Assembly: GCA_964501075.1 (NCBI GenBank)
Contig: CAZCRE010000021.1
Span: forward strand, 1 to 16,948
Length of the DNA: 16,948 nucleotides
Direction: 5' to 3'
Source: CAZCRE01 sp964501075
GTDB lineage: Archaea; Thermoproteota; Bathyarchaeia; Bathyarchaeales; Bathycorpusculaceae
In this document: one piece after another, positions 1-6,507 of the stretch
Numbering within the stretch: the stretch's first letter is position 1
Layout of the letters: the number at the start of each line of letters is the position of its first letter
Translations under genes and position numbers: made by a program
The notes under the pieces: model-generated
The model's input: the letters and a program-made list of their open reading frames with translations, nothing else
Databases searched by the model: none
Told to the model about the DNA's origin: nothing

Positions 1-117
1 AACAGTCTTCTAGAAGAAGGTTCTGAAACTTAACAACAGAAGATAACCTCACAAGACATTTAACCTCCACTATATGAGTAATGAATATCTGCGGGGGATG
101 CGCCTACGGTTTCGAAA

Positions 118-137
118 ATCTCTAGTATTCTAGAGAT
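118..137. promoter_or_regulatory. Perfect inverted repeat over a start codon
   Basis: Two perfect 8-base arms, ATCTCTAG at 118-125 and CTAGAGAT at 130-137, flank the spacer TATT. The right arm covers the first two bases of the ATG at 136. A dyad here could be an operator for a winged-helix dimer, possibly the product of the gene that follows, or an RNA hairpin hiding the start codon. A possible TATA-like stretch (CTATATGA) lies about 45-50 bases upstream of the dyad centre. The repeat is visible directly; its role is inference. Confidence 0.4.
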
Positions 138-321
138 GCTCAATGATGGAAAATGGCACAAGCTGGCTGAGATACAGCGAATGGTTAAAGCTGATGAGGA
201 TAGCATTCAACGCATTGTCGAGTTTTTGAGCAAATACGAATTCGTGACTGTGGATCAGACGGAAGGAAAAATGAAGCTTAGCGAAGTGGCAATGTTCTTG
301 GCCCGAACGTCTACTGCATGA
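136..321 (+). CDS. Small winged-helix DNA-binding protein
   Basis: A 61-residue predicted DNA-binding protein. The order is a helix ending in LNDGKWHKL, a second helix (AEIQRMVKA), a recognition-type helix (DSIQRIVEFLSKY) and a short beta wing (FVTVDQTEGKMKLS), as in many short archaeal winged-helix regulators. The start is uncertain. The open frame runs upstream to a stop at 82-84 and reads VSKISSILE just before the ATG, which looks like the natural first half of helix 1. No ATG, GTG or TTG occurs in that stretch. An ATG at 98 in another frame would need a frameshift, so the annotated start may cut the protein short. No clear ribosome binding site precedes the ATG at 136, and an inverted repeat covers it. 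The target genes are unknown. Its tail overlaps the convergent gene at 311-601 by 11 bases. Confidence 0.7.
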   Translation: MLNDGKWHKLAEIQRMVKADEDSIQRIVEFLSKYEFVTVDQTEGKMKLSEVAMFLARTSTA

Positions 322-601
322 GGGTCATTAGGCCCTTGTAGGCCCTCAGGAATTGTCGGCCTTTATCAGTCACTTCCAGTGATTCATTAGTTGAGCCGTT
401 CCTTTGAACATGGACTAGGAATCCTTGAGTCAACAGGAAATGCAGGTAGGATTTCAATTGCTTAAAACTGAGGTTGCAATGGTACATCAGATGGGTTTTC
501 CTACCTCCGCCTAGAGAAGCGTCCAGTATGTCTGCGATGATATCTAGACGTCCGCGATGGCTATTGCTCTCGCTTCTATCGTCCCTAATCAACAAGTTCA
601 C
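311..601 (-). CDS. Winged-helix transcriptional regulator (HTH_45-like)
   Basis: A 96-residue predicted DNA-binding regulator. The pattern RLDIIADILDAS, then GGRKTHLMYHCNLSF, then QLKSYLHFLLTQGFL and LEVTDKGRQFLRAY is typical of the archaeal HTH_45 winged-helix family: helix 1, a GxxKTxLxYxxNLS turn, the recognition helix, and a wing ending in xVTxKG. The start is a GTG preceded by GGAG with an 8-base spacer, which supports it over the internal TTG codons. The gene is convergent with the small winged-helix gene on its left. The protein would act on DNA in the cytoplasm as a homodimer; its regulon cannot be read from the sequence. Confidence 0.85.
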   Translation of the reverse strand: MNLLIRDDRSESNSHRGRLDIIADILDASLGGGRKTHLMYHCNLSFKQLKSYLHFLLTQGFLVHVQRNGSTNESLEVTDKGRQFLRAYKGLMTLMQ

Positions 602-668
602 CCAAGCAGCTCCTACTGGTAATGGAATTAGGAGCCTCCTCTCCCCAAGACAGCTAAGGAATGCCTTG

Positions 669-676
669 ATTTAAAT
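669..676 (-). promoter_or_regulatory. Possible TATA box for the 311-601 regulator
   Basis: The octamer ATTTAAAT lies about 70 bases upstream of the GTG at 601. It is identical to the octamer before the pilin gene. A TATA element here would give a leader of about 45 bases containing the GGAG ribosome binding site. The rest of the 602-751 gap shows nothing recognisable. Confidence 0.3.
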
Positions 677-751
677 GTTCTGAACGCTTAAAACTGCGAA
701 AACGTTGAATTTGAAAAGACGAAAATGGGGGTGAGTTTGTGTATTGTCGCT

Positions 752-1135
752 TTAGAACAGAATCTTTCTTAGAAGTTCACTGTCTACGTTTTTTTCCATA
801 AAAACGCTTACCGTTTTCTCGTTTGCGGTTAGGACGAGCATCTTGACATTCTTACCTTCAACTACGATGCTTTTGATGCCGCCCAGACCACATATTTGGG
901 AGATTTCTTCACAGGCGTCAACAATTGATGAAGAAAGAAGAGCATAGTCCATTATTTTTGTGGGGTCATCGAGATCTATTGATGCATATGTGGAGTTTCT
1001 CATTATGTAACCCAGTACACCGTTATGATTCTTAAGGGTCTCCAGTTTCTTCCGCAGATCACTTTCATGCACTACGCCCTCTATTATTGCAGGGGTGCCT
1101 GTTGCGGCGGTTTCACGCTCTTTTTTCTTCACCAT
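752..1135 (-). CDS. Roadblock/LC7 domain protein
   Basis: A 127-residue protein with one Roadblock/LC7 domain at about residues 25-125. After a charged N-terminus (MVKKKERE) and an amphipathic helix (ESDLRKKLETLKNHNG), the pattern is VLGYIMRNSTYASIDL, a long helix (YALLSSSIVDACEEISQICGL), strands (GIKSIVVEGKNVKMLVLTANEKTVSVFMEK) and a last helix (DSELLRKIL). Roadblock proteins are small dimeric platforms that commonly bind or regulate small Ras-like GTPases (MglB, LC7, LAMTOR); no GTPase gene is in this window. It is the last gene of the minus-strand pilin unit, 16 bases after the other Roadblock gene, with GGAGA before its ATG. The two could form a heterodimer; this is inference. Confidence 0.85.
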   Translation of the reverse strand: MVKKKERETAATGTPAIIEGVVHESDLRKKLETLKNHNGVLGYIMRNSTYASIDLDDPTKIMDYALLSSSIVDACEEISQICGLGGIKSIVVEGKNVKMLVLTANEKTVSVFMEKNVDSELLRKILF

Positions 1136-1151
1136 ATTGTTGTTGTCTCCG

Positions 1152-1943
1152 TTATTCGGTTATTGGTTTGGCCTTGACGAGTTCGCCTTTTTTGATTTCC
1201 AACGCGTTCAGTATTTTCTCAGGAATCTGTATGACGCCTTTCGCTGCTTGTTTTGAATCTTTTATTGGTTTGACCTTGCACTGGACGGTTTTTCCGTTGA
1301 AAGCCTCGATTTCAACTTTTTCGCATTGTTTGTCTTTGCTCGTTTCTTGCCATTTTGCCAGTACTTCGTTGTCTATGTGCACTGTGTCGCTTTTTGCGAA
1401 TATGCCTTTGAGGTTTTCAACAATGAATTGATGGGCTGCGTGTCCGTTTCTTGGTCTGGTTTCTTCTATTGATTGTTGAGAAGGCGTTTCCATTTGGTGT
1501 GCCTTGGTGACGTCTTTGGCTTCTGTGGAGAATGGCTCCGCTTCAGTCTCTGGGATGTTGCCTGTGGAGAAGGCAGGGGCGATTTTTTCTAGCAAGTCAA
1601 GAACAGTGAGAATGAGGGTTCGCGACACCATAACCATTTGAGTGTTGTTGGGATCTTCTGAAGCAACTGTGACGAGGTAGAGGCTGTTTAGATTAGAGAT
1701 GTTTGCTGTGGCATTGGCGCCTTCAATAGTTAGGCTGTCGACTCCACCTATAACGCTGGCTCTTCCCATCGTTTCGCTGAACGTCTCTGCCATTTTGGCG
1801 ACGCCTTTTTCAGCGATGCCTGCGTTCGAAGCCATTATTTGGCCGGTTTCGTCGAAAATGAACGAGTTTTGAATGCAAGGATAGGTTTTTCGGATTTCGT
1901 TTAGAGTGTTTTTTAAGGCAAAAAGGCGGAGTTCCTTGTCCAT
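1152..1943 (-). CDS. Roadblock/LC7 protein with AbrB-like C-terminus
   Basis: A 263-residue protein in three parts. Residues 1-125 form a Roadblock/LC7 domain (ALKNTLNEIRKTYP, SFIFDETGQIMASN, then MVMVSRTLILTVLDLLEKI). Residues 126-168 are a polar linker rich in Glu, Thr and Pro. Residues 169-263 hold a helix (FIVENLKGIFAKS) and a beta-rich tail whose end, VIQIPEKILNALEIKKGELV, closely resembles the AbrB/SpoVT swapped-hairpin fold, although it could instead be a related double-psi barrel half. The likely role is a dimeric adaptor or sensor that couples a Roadblock platform to DNA or protein binding. It lies 23 bases after the coiled-coil gene in the pilin unit. The Roadblock call is firm, the AbrB-like call moderate, and the function unknown. 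Confidence 0.8.
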   Translation of the reverse strand: MDKELRLFALKNTLNEIRKTYPCIQNSFIFDETGQIMASNAGIAEKGVAKMAETFSETMGRASVIGGVDSLTIEGANATANISNLNSLYLVTVASEDPNNTQMVMVSRTLILTVLDLLEKIAPAFSTGNIPETEAEPFSTEAKDVTKAHQMETPSQQSIEETRPRNGHAAHQFIVENLKGIFAKSDTVHIDNEVLAKWQETSKDKQCEKVEIEAFNGKTVQCKVKPIKDSKQAAKGVIQIPEKILNALEIKKGELVKAKPITE

Positions 1944-1966
1944 GTTTCTGCTTCCGTGCGGGGTTG

Positions 1967-2392
1967 TCAGGATATTTTGAAGAGTATGCGGCTTGGAACT
2001 CCTTCGTGCTCTACGACTAGGTACTTTAGGCCCTCAGTGTCTCCTACTTGATCTAGCCATTTTAGTGCTTCGCGTGATTTTTGCAGCATTAGCAGTCTTT
2101 CTTGGTGGCTTCGCACGACTTCCTCTATGGCTGTCAGTTCGTGGAAGGGATTCGCATCTAGTATGATGCTCAGGTTGCCTACTGGTATTTCGCCGAGGCT
2201 TTCGGTTGCGGCCTTTTTGCCGGCAAGTTTCATGACGACTTCGCGGATCTTCTTGGATTTCTCGGCCAAGGATCTGATGTCGTCTAGCCGGCGTAGGTAT
2301 TCGCCTAGTACGCTTTTTGTTTCGGAGATTTCCTTCTCCAGTGTTTCCGCTATTTCTTCTGCTGAACTGTATTCTTTTATTTGCACGACCAT
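1967..2392 (-). CDS. Coiled-coil protein of unknown function
   Basis: A 141-residue cytoplasmic-looking protein I cannot assign to a named family. Residues 5-60 are strongly helical with heptad-like spacing (AEEIAETLEKEISETKSVL, then RRLDDIRSLAEKSKKIREVV). A middle part reads IPVGNLSIILDANPFHELTAIEEVV, and a second helix (SHQERLLMLQKSREALKWL) leads to a beta-like tail (LKYLVVEHEGVPSRILFKIS). I chose the ATG at 2392 because GGAGGT sits 8 bases upstream. The open frame continues 25 codons further, but that extension (WDRGQGETP...) looks non-coding and overlaps the ribosome binding site. It lies between the pilin and Roadblock genes on one strand, so it may be a partner of either. Confidence 0.8.
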   Translation of the reverse strand: MVVQIKEYSSAEEIAETLEKEISETKSVLGEYLRRLDDIRSLAEKSKKIREVVMKLAGKKAATESLGEIPVGNLSIILDANPFHELTAIEEVVRSHQERLLMLQKSREALKWLDQVGDTEGLKYLVVEHEGVPSRILFKIS

Positions 2393-2400
2393 GTGTTTAT

Positions 2401-2406
2401 ACCTCC
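2401..2406 (-). promoter_or_regulatory. Strong Shine-Dalgarno site for the coiled-coil gene
   Basis: On the minus strand the bases read GGAGGT, 8 bases before the ATG at 2392. This decides the start codon against a longer in-frame alternative at 2467. No separate TATA box is obvious in the 83-base gap to the pilin gene, so translation from a pilin-led transcript is likely. Confidence 0.7.
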
Positions 2407-2475
2407 AACGACGAACCAAGAAAGGGAAAGTTGAGAGTGGTGTTTCACCCTGCCCCCTATCCCACAAACGGGAAT

Positions 2476-2928
2476 CTAAGGTGCGGCCTTTATGTATGGA
2501 CCGAATATGTTGCCCTTCGCTGTCATTGTCGTGAACTCGTACTGCACTCCGGGAGTGTACGTACTATTGACACTGAACTGTGCACTGTATCCTTTGTCAA
2601 GCGTGACCGTATTTGTTCCTGTTGTGAAGAGTGCCCATGCGCCGGTCGTCTTGTAGTAAATGTTTCCGCTGGGTGCTGTTCCGTCTACACGAACATCAGT
2701 AACGGTAACACCCGATGAACCTGTGTTCTTGACCGTGAAGTTGAAGTATCCAGTGCTGGGCGAGTTCCACGTGTAGCTAGTGAAGCCCAACTGCTCAGTG
2801 CCCATGAAGTTGAAGGATAGAGCACCCATCCACGCTGCGACGGCTATGCTGACTGCGACTGTGACTGCGATGAGTATGATTGATGCCACTACGGGGCTGA
2901 GGGCTTTCGCGTTCTTCAATATCTTCAT
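2476..2928 (-). CDS. Archaeal type IV pilin-like protein
   Basis: A 150-residue secreted pilin-like protein. A short basic leader (MKILKNAKA) is followed by LSPVVASIILIAVTVAVSIAVAAW, the class III signal peptide and hydrophobic helix seen in archaeal type IV pilins (Pilin_N/DUF1628 type). The prepilin peptidase PibD would cleave near Ala9-Leu10, and the helix would then pack in the pilus core. Residues 45-150 are a Thr, Ser, Gly and Asn-rich beta domain with many Asn-X-Ser/Thr sites (such as NFT, NST and NTG-like segments), which fits a surface-exposed glycosylated subunit. A strong GGAGG lies 12 bases before the ATG and a TATA-like octamer about 60 bases upstream. It leads a minus-strand unit with a coiled-coil protein and two Roadblock proteins. 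No pilus ATPase or membrane platform gene is in the window. Confidence 0.9.
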   Translation of the reverse strand: MKILKNAKALSPVVASIILIAVTVAVSIAVAAWMGALSFNFMGTEQLGFTSYTWNSPSTGYFNFTVKNTGSSGVTVTDVRVDGTAPSGNIYYKTTGAWALFTTGTNTVTLDKGYSAQFSVNSTYTPGVQYEFTTMTAKGNIFGPYIKAAP

Positions 2929-2983
2929 TTCTTTTTTATCCCTCCTTTTTCAGGGTTGCTGAAATAGTTAGACGAAGCCCTAC

Positions 2984-2991
2984 ATTTAAAT
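2984..2991 (-). promoter_or_regulatory. TATA-like promoter of the pilin unit
   Basis: The octamer ATTTAAAT is centred about 60 bases before the pilin ATG. With the usual archaeal spacing of about 27 bases, transcription would start near 2961 and give a leader of about 32 bases that includes AAGGAGGG. Nothing else recognisable lies in 2992-3119. Confidence 0.5.
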
Positions 2992-3119
2992 CTTACGACT
3001 TAATACACAATATTGGTCATTTGTAAAACAGTACAACAATAGAAACTGCGGCGAATACCGGCTAATCTACAAGAACACGCCGAAAAGAACGTGAAGGGTT
3101 CACAAGAGCTGTGCCGAAT

Positions 3120-3461
3120 CTAAAGACCTAAGTCATCAAAGAACTTTAGCAACAGCTTCGCGGCCTTCTCACCCAGCTCCGTCTTCAAATAGTACTTCTT
3201 CAACGGATCAATACGCTCGCTCTTGGCTAACCCCAAACCCTCGATTTCGATCATCCTAGCCCTGAAAGTGCCATCACTCAGTGTCAAATGATTCTCGCGC
3301 ATGAACTCCTTCGCTTCTTTCCATTTTCCACGATTCATGTGAAGCAGCATAATGCAATCTATGGCATGGTCCTTCTCCAGCATGGCCTTAATGGTCGCAA
3401 ACTTGGGATCAGTAAGGATGCGTTTAACCTTCTCCTCTTCTCCGCTTTTCACCATATTCAT
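3120..3461 (-). CDS. Winged-helix domain protein
   Basis: A 113-residue basic, helical protein. The central part has the order AIDCIMLLHMNRGKWKEAKEFMRENHLTLSDGTFRARMIEIEGLGLAKSE, which fits a winged-helix fold: helix 1, GKW turn, helix 2, a recognition helix (DGTFRARMIEIEGLGL), then a wing (SERIDPLKKYYLKTELG) and a C-terminal helix (EKAAKLLLKFFDDL). The phrase YYLKTELGEKAAKLL resembles the xYxLTxxGxxxA tail of archaeal regulators of the PadR/ArsR kind. It has its own promoter and a GGAAAGG ribosome site. An alternative start is the ATG six bases downstream. The target is unknown; the neighbouring pilin unit is one candidate. Confidence 0.75.
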   Translation of the reverse strand: MNMVKSGEEEKVKRILTDPKFATIKAMLEKDHAIDCIMLLHMNRGKWKEAKEFMRENHLTLSDGTFRARMIEIEGLGLAKSERIDPLKKYYLKTELGEKAAKLLLKFFDDLGL

Positions 3462-3503
3462 TCACTTGACCTTTCCTTTCTGCCTTGAATATAGCTTGAA
3501 CTC

Positions 3504-3511
3504 CTTAAAAG
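3504..3511 (-). promoter_or_regulatory. TATA-like promoter of the 3120-3461 regulator
   Basis: Read on the minus strand the bases are CTTTTAAG, centred about 46 bases before the ATG at 3461. This predicts a leader of about 19 bases containing AGGAAAGG. The divergent gene to the right has the same octamer on the plus strand. Confidence 0.45.
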
Positions 3512-3684
3512 ATTTAACCTATATTACGATAAGTGACACATGTCTGGAGACATCTCCATTCAGACACCGAAATATGTTCACGGCACGCGCCCTATACATG
3601 GAACGATTGTTCTCTCAAGAACCTTCCATCTAATGCTTAAGCGCAAAAGCACATGATGTGAGGATGACAGAGCTTTTGACAAGT

Positions 3685-3692
3685 CTTTTAAG
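3685..3692 (+). promoter_or_regulatory. TATA-like promoter, apparently leaderless transcript
   Basis: CTTTTAAG is centred 27 bases before the ATG at 3716. With usual archaeal spacing the transcript would start on the A of the start codon, so translation would be leaderless. This agrees with the absence of a ribosome binding site in front of that ATG. Confidence 0.55.
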
Positions 3693-3715
3693 TTCTGTGC
3701 TTTGATAGAACGTGC

Positions 3716-4102
3716 ATGGAGAAAGGGTCAGTGTTTGTCTCTCCTATTACACCTAAAAGCCTAATTGTAGCAAGAAGAATCGCTCTTCGACGGAAAATCT
3801 GGTTCAAGACGCTTTCGAGAATTGAACGTGCCCAAGTGGATCTAACCATCCAAGTCGTGCGGAAAGTACAGAGTAAGGTGCTGAAGAACATACTAACCAA
3901 CATTCTACAGAAGATCTCCAGAATCGTTGAATCACAAGGCTCTTGCCTAGAGAAGAACGTCGGAAGATTAATGGCTAGAAAACTAAGCCTAATTGCCACT
4001 TCTTGGGGTCATAGGTCTGCAGAGAATTGGCCTCAGGATGAGGGCTTCGTCCAGTTTCTAACGATAAATCACATGCACATGTCAAAGACACTAAAAGTGT
4101 AG
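3716..4102 (+). CDS. Conserved archaeal helical protein, unknown function
   Basis: A 128-residue, highly basic, mostly helical protein. The stretch ARRIALRRKIWFKTLSRIER, followed by QVDLTIQVVRKVQSKVLKNIL, and the end with SLIATSWGHRSA and FVQFLTINHMHM resemble a family of small proteins I associate with uncultured archaeal genomes; no function is known to me. There is no signal peptide or membrane segment. The basic first half could bind nucleic acid or an acidic membrane surface, but this is speculation. The start is supported by a TATA-like octamer placed for a leaderless transcript. The GT2 gene starts 58 bases downstream on the same strand and has no clear promoter of its own, so read-through into the glycan genes is possible. 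Confidence 0.75.
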   Translation: MEKGSVFVSPITPKSLIVARRIALRRKIWFKTLSRIERAQVDLTIQVVRKVQSKVLKNILTNILQKISRIVESQGSCLEKNVGRLMARKLSLIATSWGHRSAENWPQDEGFVQFLTINHMHMSKTLKV

Positions 4103-4160
4103 AAAATGGGAATTGCGCTATTTCAACGGTTACCATGCAAGCGCTCGCTAGGGCAAGACG

Positions 4161-5069
4161 ATGAATAAAGAACCTCTCATAGTTGCTTGCATCCCCGCTT
4201 TCAATGAGGAAAAGACAATTGGGAAAGTAGTGCTGCAAGCTCAGCGTTATGTCAGCAGAGTCATTGTTTGTGATGACGGCTCCACGGACATGACGGGGGA
4301 GATCGCTTCCCGCTTAGGTGCTGATGTAATCAGGCATGAGCGAAATTTGGGTTACGGTGGAGCAATTCAATCTCTATTTAGACGCGCAATAGAGCTAAAT
4401 GCTGACATTTCAGTTACTTTGGACGCTGATGGTCAACACGACCCCAAAGAGATTCCAAACGTCATAAAACCAGTTCTTGACGACGTTGCCGACATTGCCA
4501 TAGGATCCAGATTCGCCGACAGACGCTTAGCGTATGCCATCCCATGGTACAGAAGAGCCGGGATAAAACTCATCACGAAGCTCGTCAACAACGCTTCAAG
4601 GCAGGACATTCAGGATACGCAAAGCGGATTCAGAGCCTACAGTCGCAGATCTCTTAGAACACTTAGTGCATTTGAAAACGGCATGGGAGTCAGTGCGGAA
4701 GTCCTTATCAGCGCAACGAAGCGAGGTCTAAGGATTTGCGAGATTCCCTGTTCCTGCAACTATGGTGAAGACATGCGAACCTCTACGCAAAATCCAGTGA
4801 AGCATGGCATTGGCGTTGTGGCATCCATTCTGAAGATCGTCATCGAGGACAAACCTTTGACGACACTAGGGCTACCCGGGATAATGTGTCTGATAATAGG
4901 AGCTTTCTTTGGAGTCTGGGTGCTTCAGATCTACACAGTGGAACGCCAAATAGTGACAAACATTGCTTTGGCTTCCATAGGTTTCATAATGATGGGATTT
5001 TTCTGTCTGTCAACAGCAATAACGCTATACGCAATCTCAAGACTTGTAAGAAAAGCAGGCAATAGATGA
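4161..5069 (+). CDS. GT2 family polyprenyl-phosphate sugar transferase
   Basis: A 302-residue membrane-anchored glycosyltransferase of family 2, of the dolichyl-phosphate glucose/mannose synthase type. It would move a sugar from an NDP or GDP donor to a polyprenyl (dolichyl) phosphate on the cytoplasmic face, supplying the lipid-linked sugar for surface glycans or N-glycosylation. Visible signs are IPAFNEE (residues 11-17), DDGSTD (38-43), the metal-binding DADGQ (88-92), the acceptor-loop motif DTQSGFRAY (152-160), and two C-terminal membrane helices at about 236-256 and 266-290. The start is an ATG with AGGG eight bases upstream. It opens a plus-strand run with two GT4 genes. The donor sugar cannot be read from sequence; archaeal Agl enzymes of this kind use Glc, Man or GlcNAc. 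Confidence 0.9.
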   Translation: MNKEPLIVACIPAFNEEKTIGKVVLQAQRYVSRVIVCDDGSTDMTGEIASRLGADVIRHERNLGYGGAIQSLFRRAIELNADISVTLDADGQHDPKEIPNVIKPVLDDVADIAIGSRFADRRLAYAIPWYRRAGIKLITKLVNNASRQDIQDTQSGFRAYSRRSLRTLSAFENGMGVSAEVLISATKRGLRICEIPCSCNYGEDMRTSTQNPVKHGIGVVASILKIVIEDKPLTTLGLPGIMCLIIGAFFGVWVLQIYTVERQIVTNIALASIGFIMMGFFCLSTAITLYAISRLVRKAGNR

Positions 5070-5153
5070 TCACATCCAGAATTGAGGCGCACGGACAAGA
5101 CTCGCCTCACCGTTCCCGTCGACGCCAGCGGTCTCACGCTACGTGACTCTGAC

Positions 5154-6440
5154 ATGGCTAAGAGGAACAGGTCAAAAACCCTGCAACACCAGAAAAAGCT
5201 GGGCACTGATGAGTTCAAGCCTCAGAAAAAACAAGTAGCTGTGTTTGTAACACCTCAGATTTTGTCAACAGATCATGGAGGTGGAATCAGGGTATTTGAG
5301 GAGGCAAGAGCATTGTCCCTTCACGGCAGCCACACCATTTCAATGTACACGTATGGCTTTGGCGAGTCCTCTGAGGATTTGTTGCCCTCTTCGACATCTT
5401 TGAGCAGAATATGGTTCACCCCGAAGGCTTTCTCTGCTGGACCCACAGCACATCGAATACACATGGACGTGCAGCTTGCTTTGAAGTCAATTTCCTCGTT
5501 ACGATGCAAGCCTGACATCGTTCATGTACATGCTCACGAAGGTGTACCAATTGCAAGGTTTTTGAGCCTTTTGGACGGTTGCCCTTTGGTATTTGATATT
5601 CAGGGAAGCACGGTTGACGAGGTTGCTAGAGGAGGGCTCATTAGAAGTGGAGGTTTCACCTACCAACTATTGTGGCGCCTTGAACAACTAGTCAGCAATA
5701 TGGCAACAATACTGATCAGTAGCAGCCCCGCTATCTCTGAAATTCTCATCAATCAATTTGGAATAGAGAAGCAAAAGGTAGTCACAGTATTGGATGCTGT
5801 AGACACTAACATTTTCAAACCCCTAGGAAAAAAAGCGGAACCTGTCAAAGATTTGAGAAAGAAACTTTCAATACCTGAGAATAGTAGAATCGCTGTTTAT
5901 GTCGGCAGCTTCTCGAAACTGCAGGGAACTGACATCTTGATACATTCAATTCCGAATGTTTTGAAAAGTAATCCAGATGTTACTTTTCTTCTAGTTGGAG
6001 GAAAATGGAATGTTCGCTACTACGAATCGATGAAGAAACTAGCAGAGAAGCTCAACATAAGAAAACATGTGGTGTTCATCCCATCGGCGGATTATTTTAG
6101 AGAGTTGCCCATCTACCTGAGCCTCGCAGACGTTGCCCTTGCGCCGAAAATGCATTCTCCTCAAAGCCACGGAAAACTGCCGGTTTACATGGCCTTCGGT
6201 CTTCCCACAGTTGTCTTTGACATTCCGATCAATAAGCTCTTCCTCGATGGGCTTGGCATATTCGTCAACAAAATTAGCCCTACAAGTCTGGCTGAGGGGA
6301 TTGAATCAGCCTTAGACGAATACGCAGATAACCCGGAGTTTCGATTGAAGCTCAGGGCTCGGGCGACAACACTTTTCTCCCTGAAACGATTAGCAACTGA
6401 TCTGGAAAACGCCTATCGAATAGCGCACTCAGCGGCCTAG
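5154..6440 (+). CDS. GT4 family glycosyltransferase with altered E-x7-E region
   Basis: A 428-residue cytoplasmic glycosyltransferase with a GT-B fold. The N-terminal half has the glycine-rich loop GGGIRVFEEARAL (about 42-54), PDIVHVHAHEGVP (about 120-132) and LVFDIQGSTVDE. The C-terminal half has IAVYVGSFSKLQGTDILI (about 246-263), FLLVGG, and SPQSHGKLPVYMAFGLPTVV (335-354). In most GT4 enzymes the last segment carries E-x7-E or K(L)xEYM; here the second Glu position appears to be Val, so donor phosphate or ribose contacts may differ. The start is uncertain. The ATG at 5154 is preferred, but a TTG at 5082 would add 24 residues, and neither has a good ribosome site. The basic N-terminus (KRNRSKTLQHQKK) is unusual. 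It follows the GT2 gene by 84 bases. Confidence 0.85.
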   Translation: MAKRNRSKTLQHQKKLGTDEFKPQKKQVAVFVTPQILSTDHGGGIRVFEEARALSLHGSHTISMYTYGFGESSEDLLPSSTSLSRIWFTPKAFSAGPTAHRIHMDVQLALKSISSLRCKPDIVHVHAHEGVPIARFLSLLDGCPLVFDIQGSTVDEVARGGLIRSGGFTYQLLWRLEQLVSNMATILISSSPAISEILINQFGIEKQKVVTVLDAVDTNIFKPLGKKAEPVKDLRKKLSIPENSRIAVYVGSFSKLQGTDILIHSIPNVLKSNPDVTFLLVGGKWNVRYYESMKKLAEKLNIRKHVVFIPSADYFRELPIYLSLADVALAPKMHSPQSHGKLPVYMAFGLPTVVFDIPINKLFLDGLGIFVNKISPTSLAEGIESALDEYADNPEFRLKLRARATTLFSLKRLATDLENAYRIAHSAA

Positions 6441-6507
6441 TGACGGCACGGGGTTGTTCAAGCAAAATGATTGATGAAGGTGGCTGCAAAATGCTATTTA
6501 GTCTAGC

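Noticed and set aside
1..33. Possible tail of a plus-strand gene (ten codons then TAA)
   Set aside because: Only ten codons are visible, with no family signal; chance is as likely.
474..674. Plus-strand frame opposite the HTH_45-like gene
   Set aside because: It lies mostly antisense to a well-supported gene and its product has no recognisable pattern.
2317..2718. Plus-strand Cys-rich frame opposite the pilin gene
   Set aside because: The Cys-rich product is an artefact of reading the pilin gene backwards; the pilin has a clear class III signal peptide.
3688..3999. Minus-strand frame opposite the conserved helical protein
   Set aside because: The plus-strand gene has a good promoter and family resemblance; the minus frame has neither.
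5082..5153. TTG start giving 24 more residues to the first GT4 protein
   Set aside because: No ribosome binding site, and the extra residues match no GT4 feature. It remains possible.
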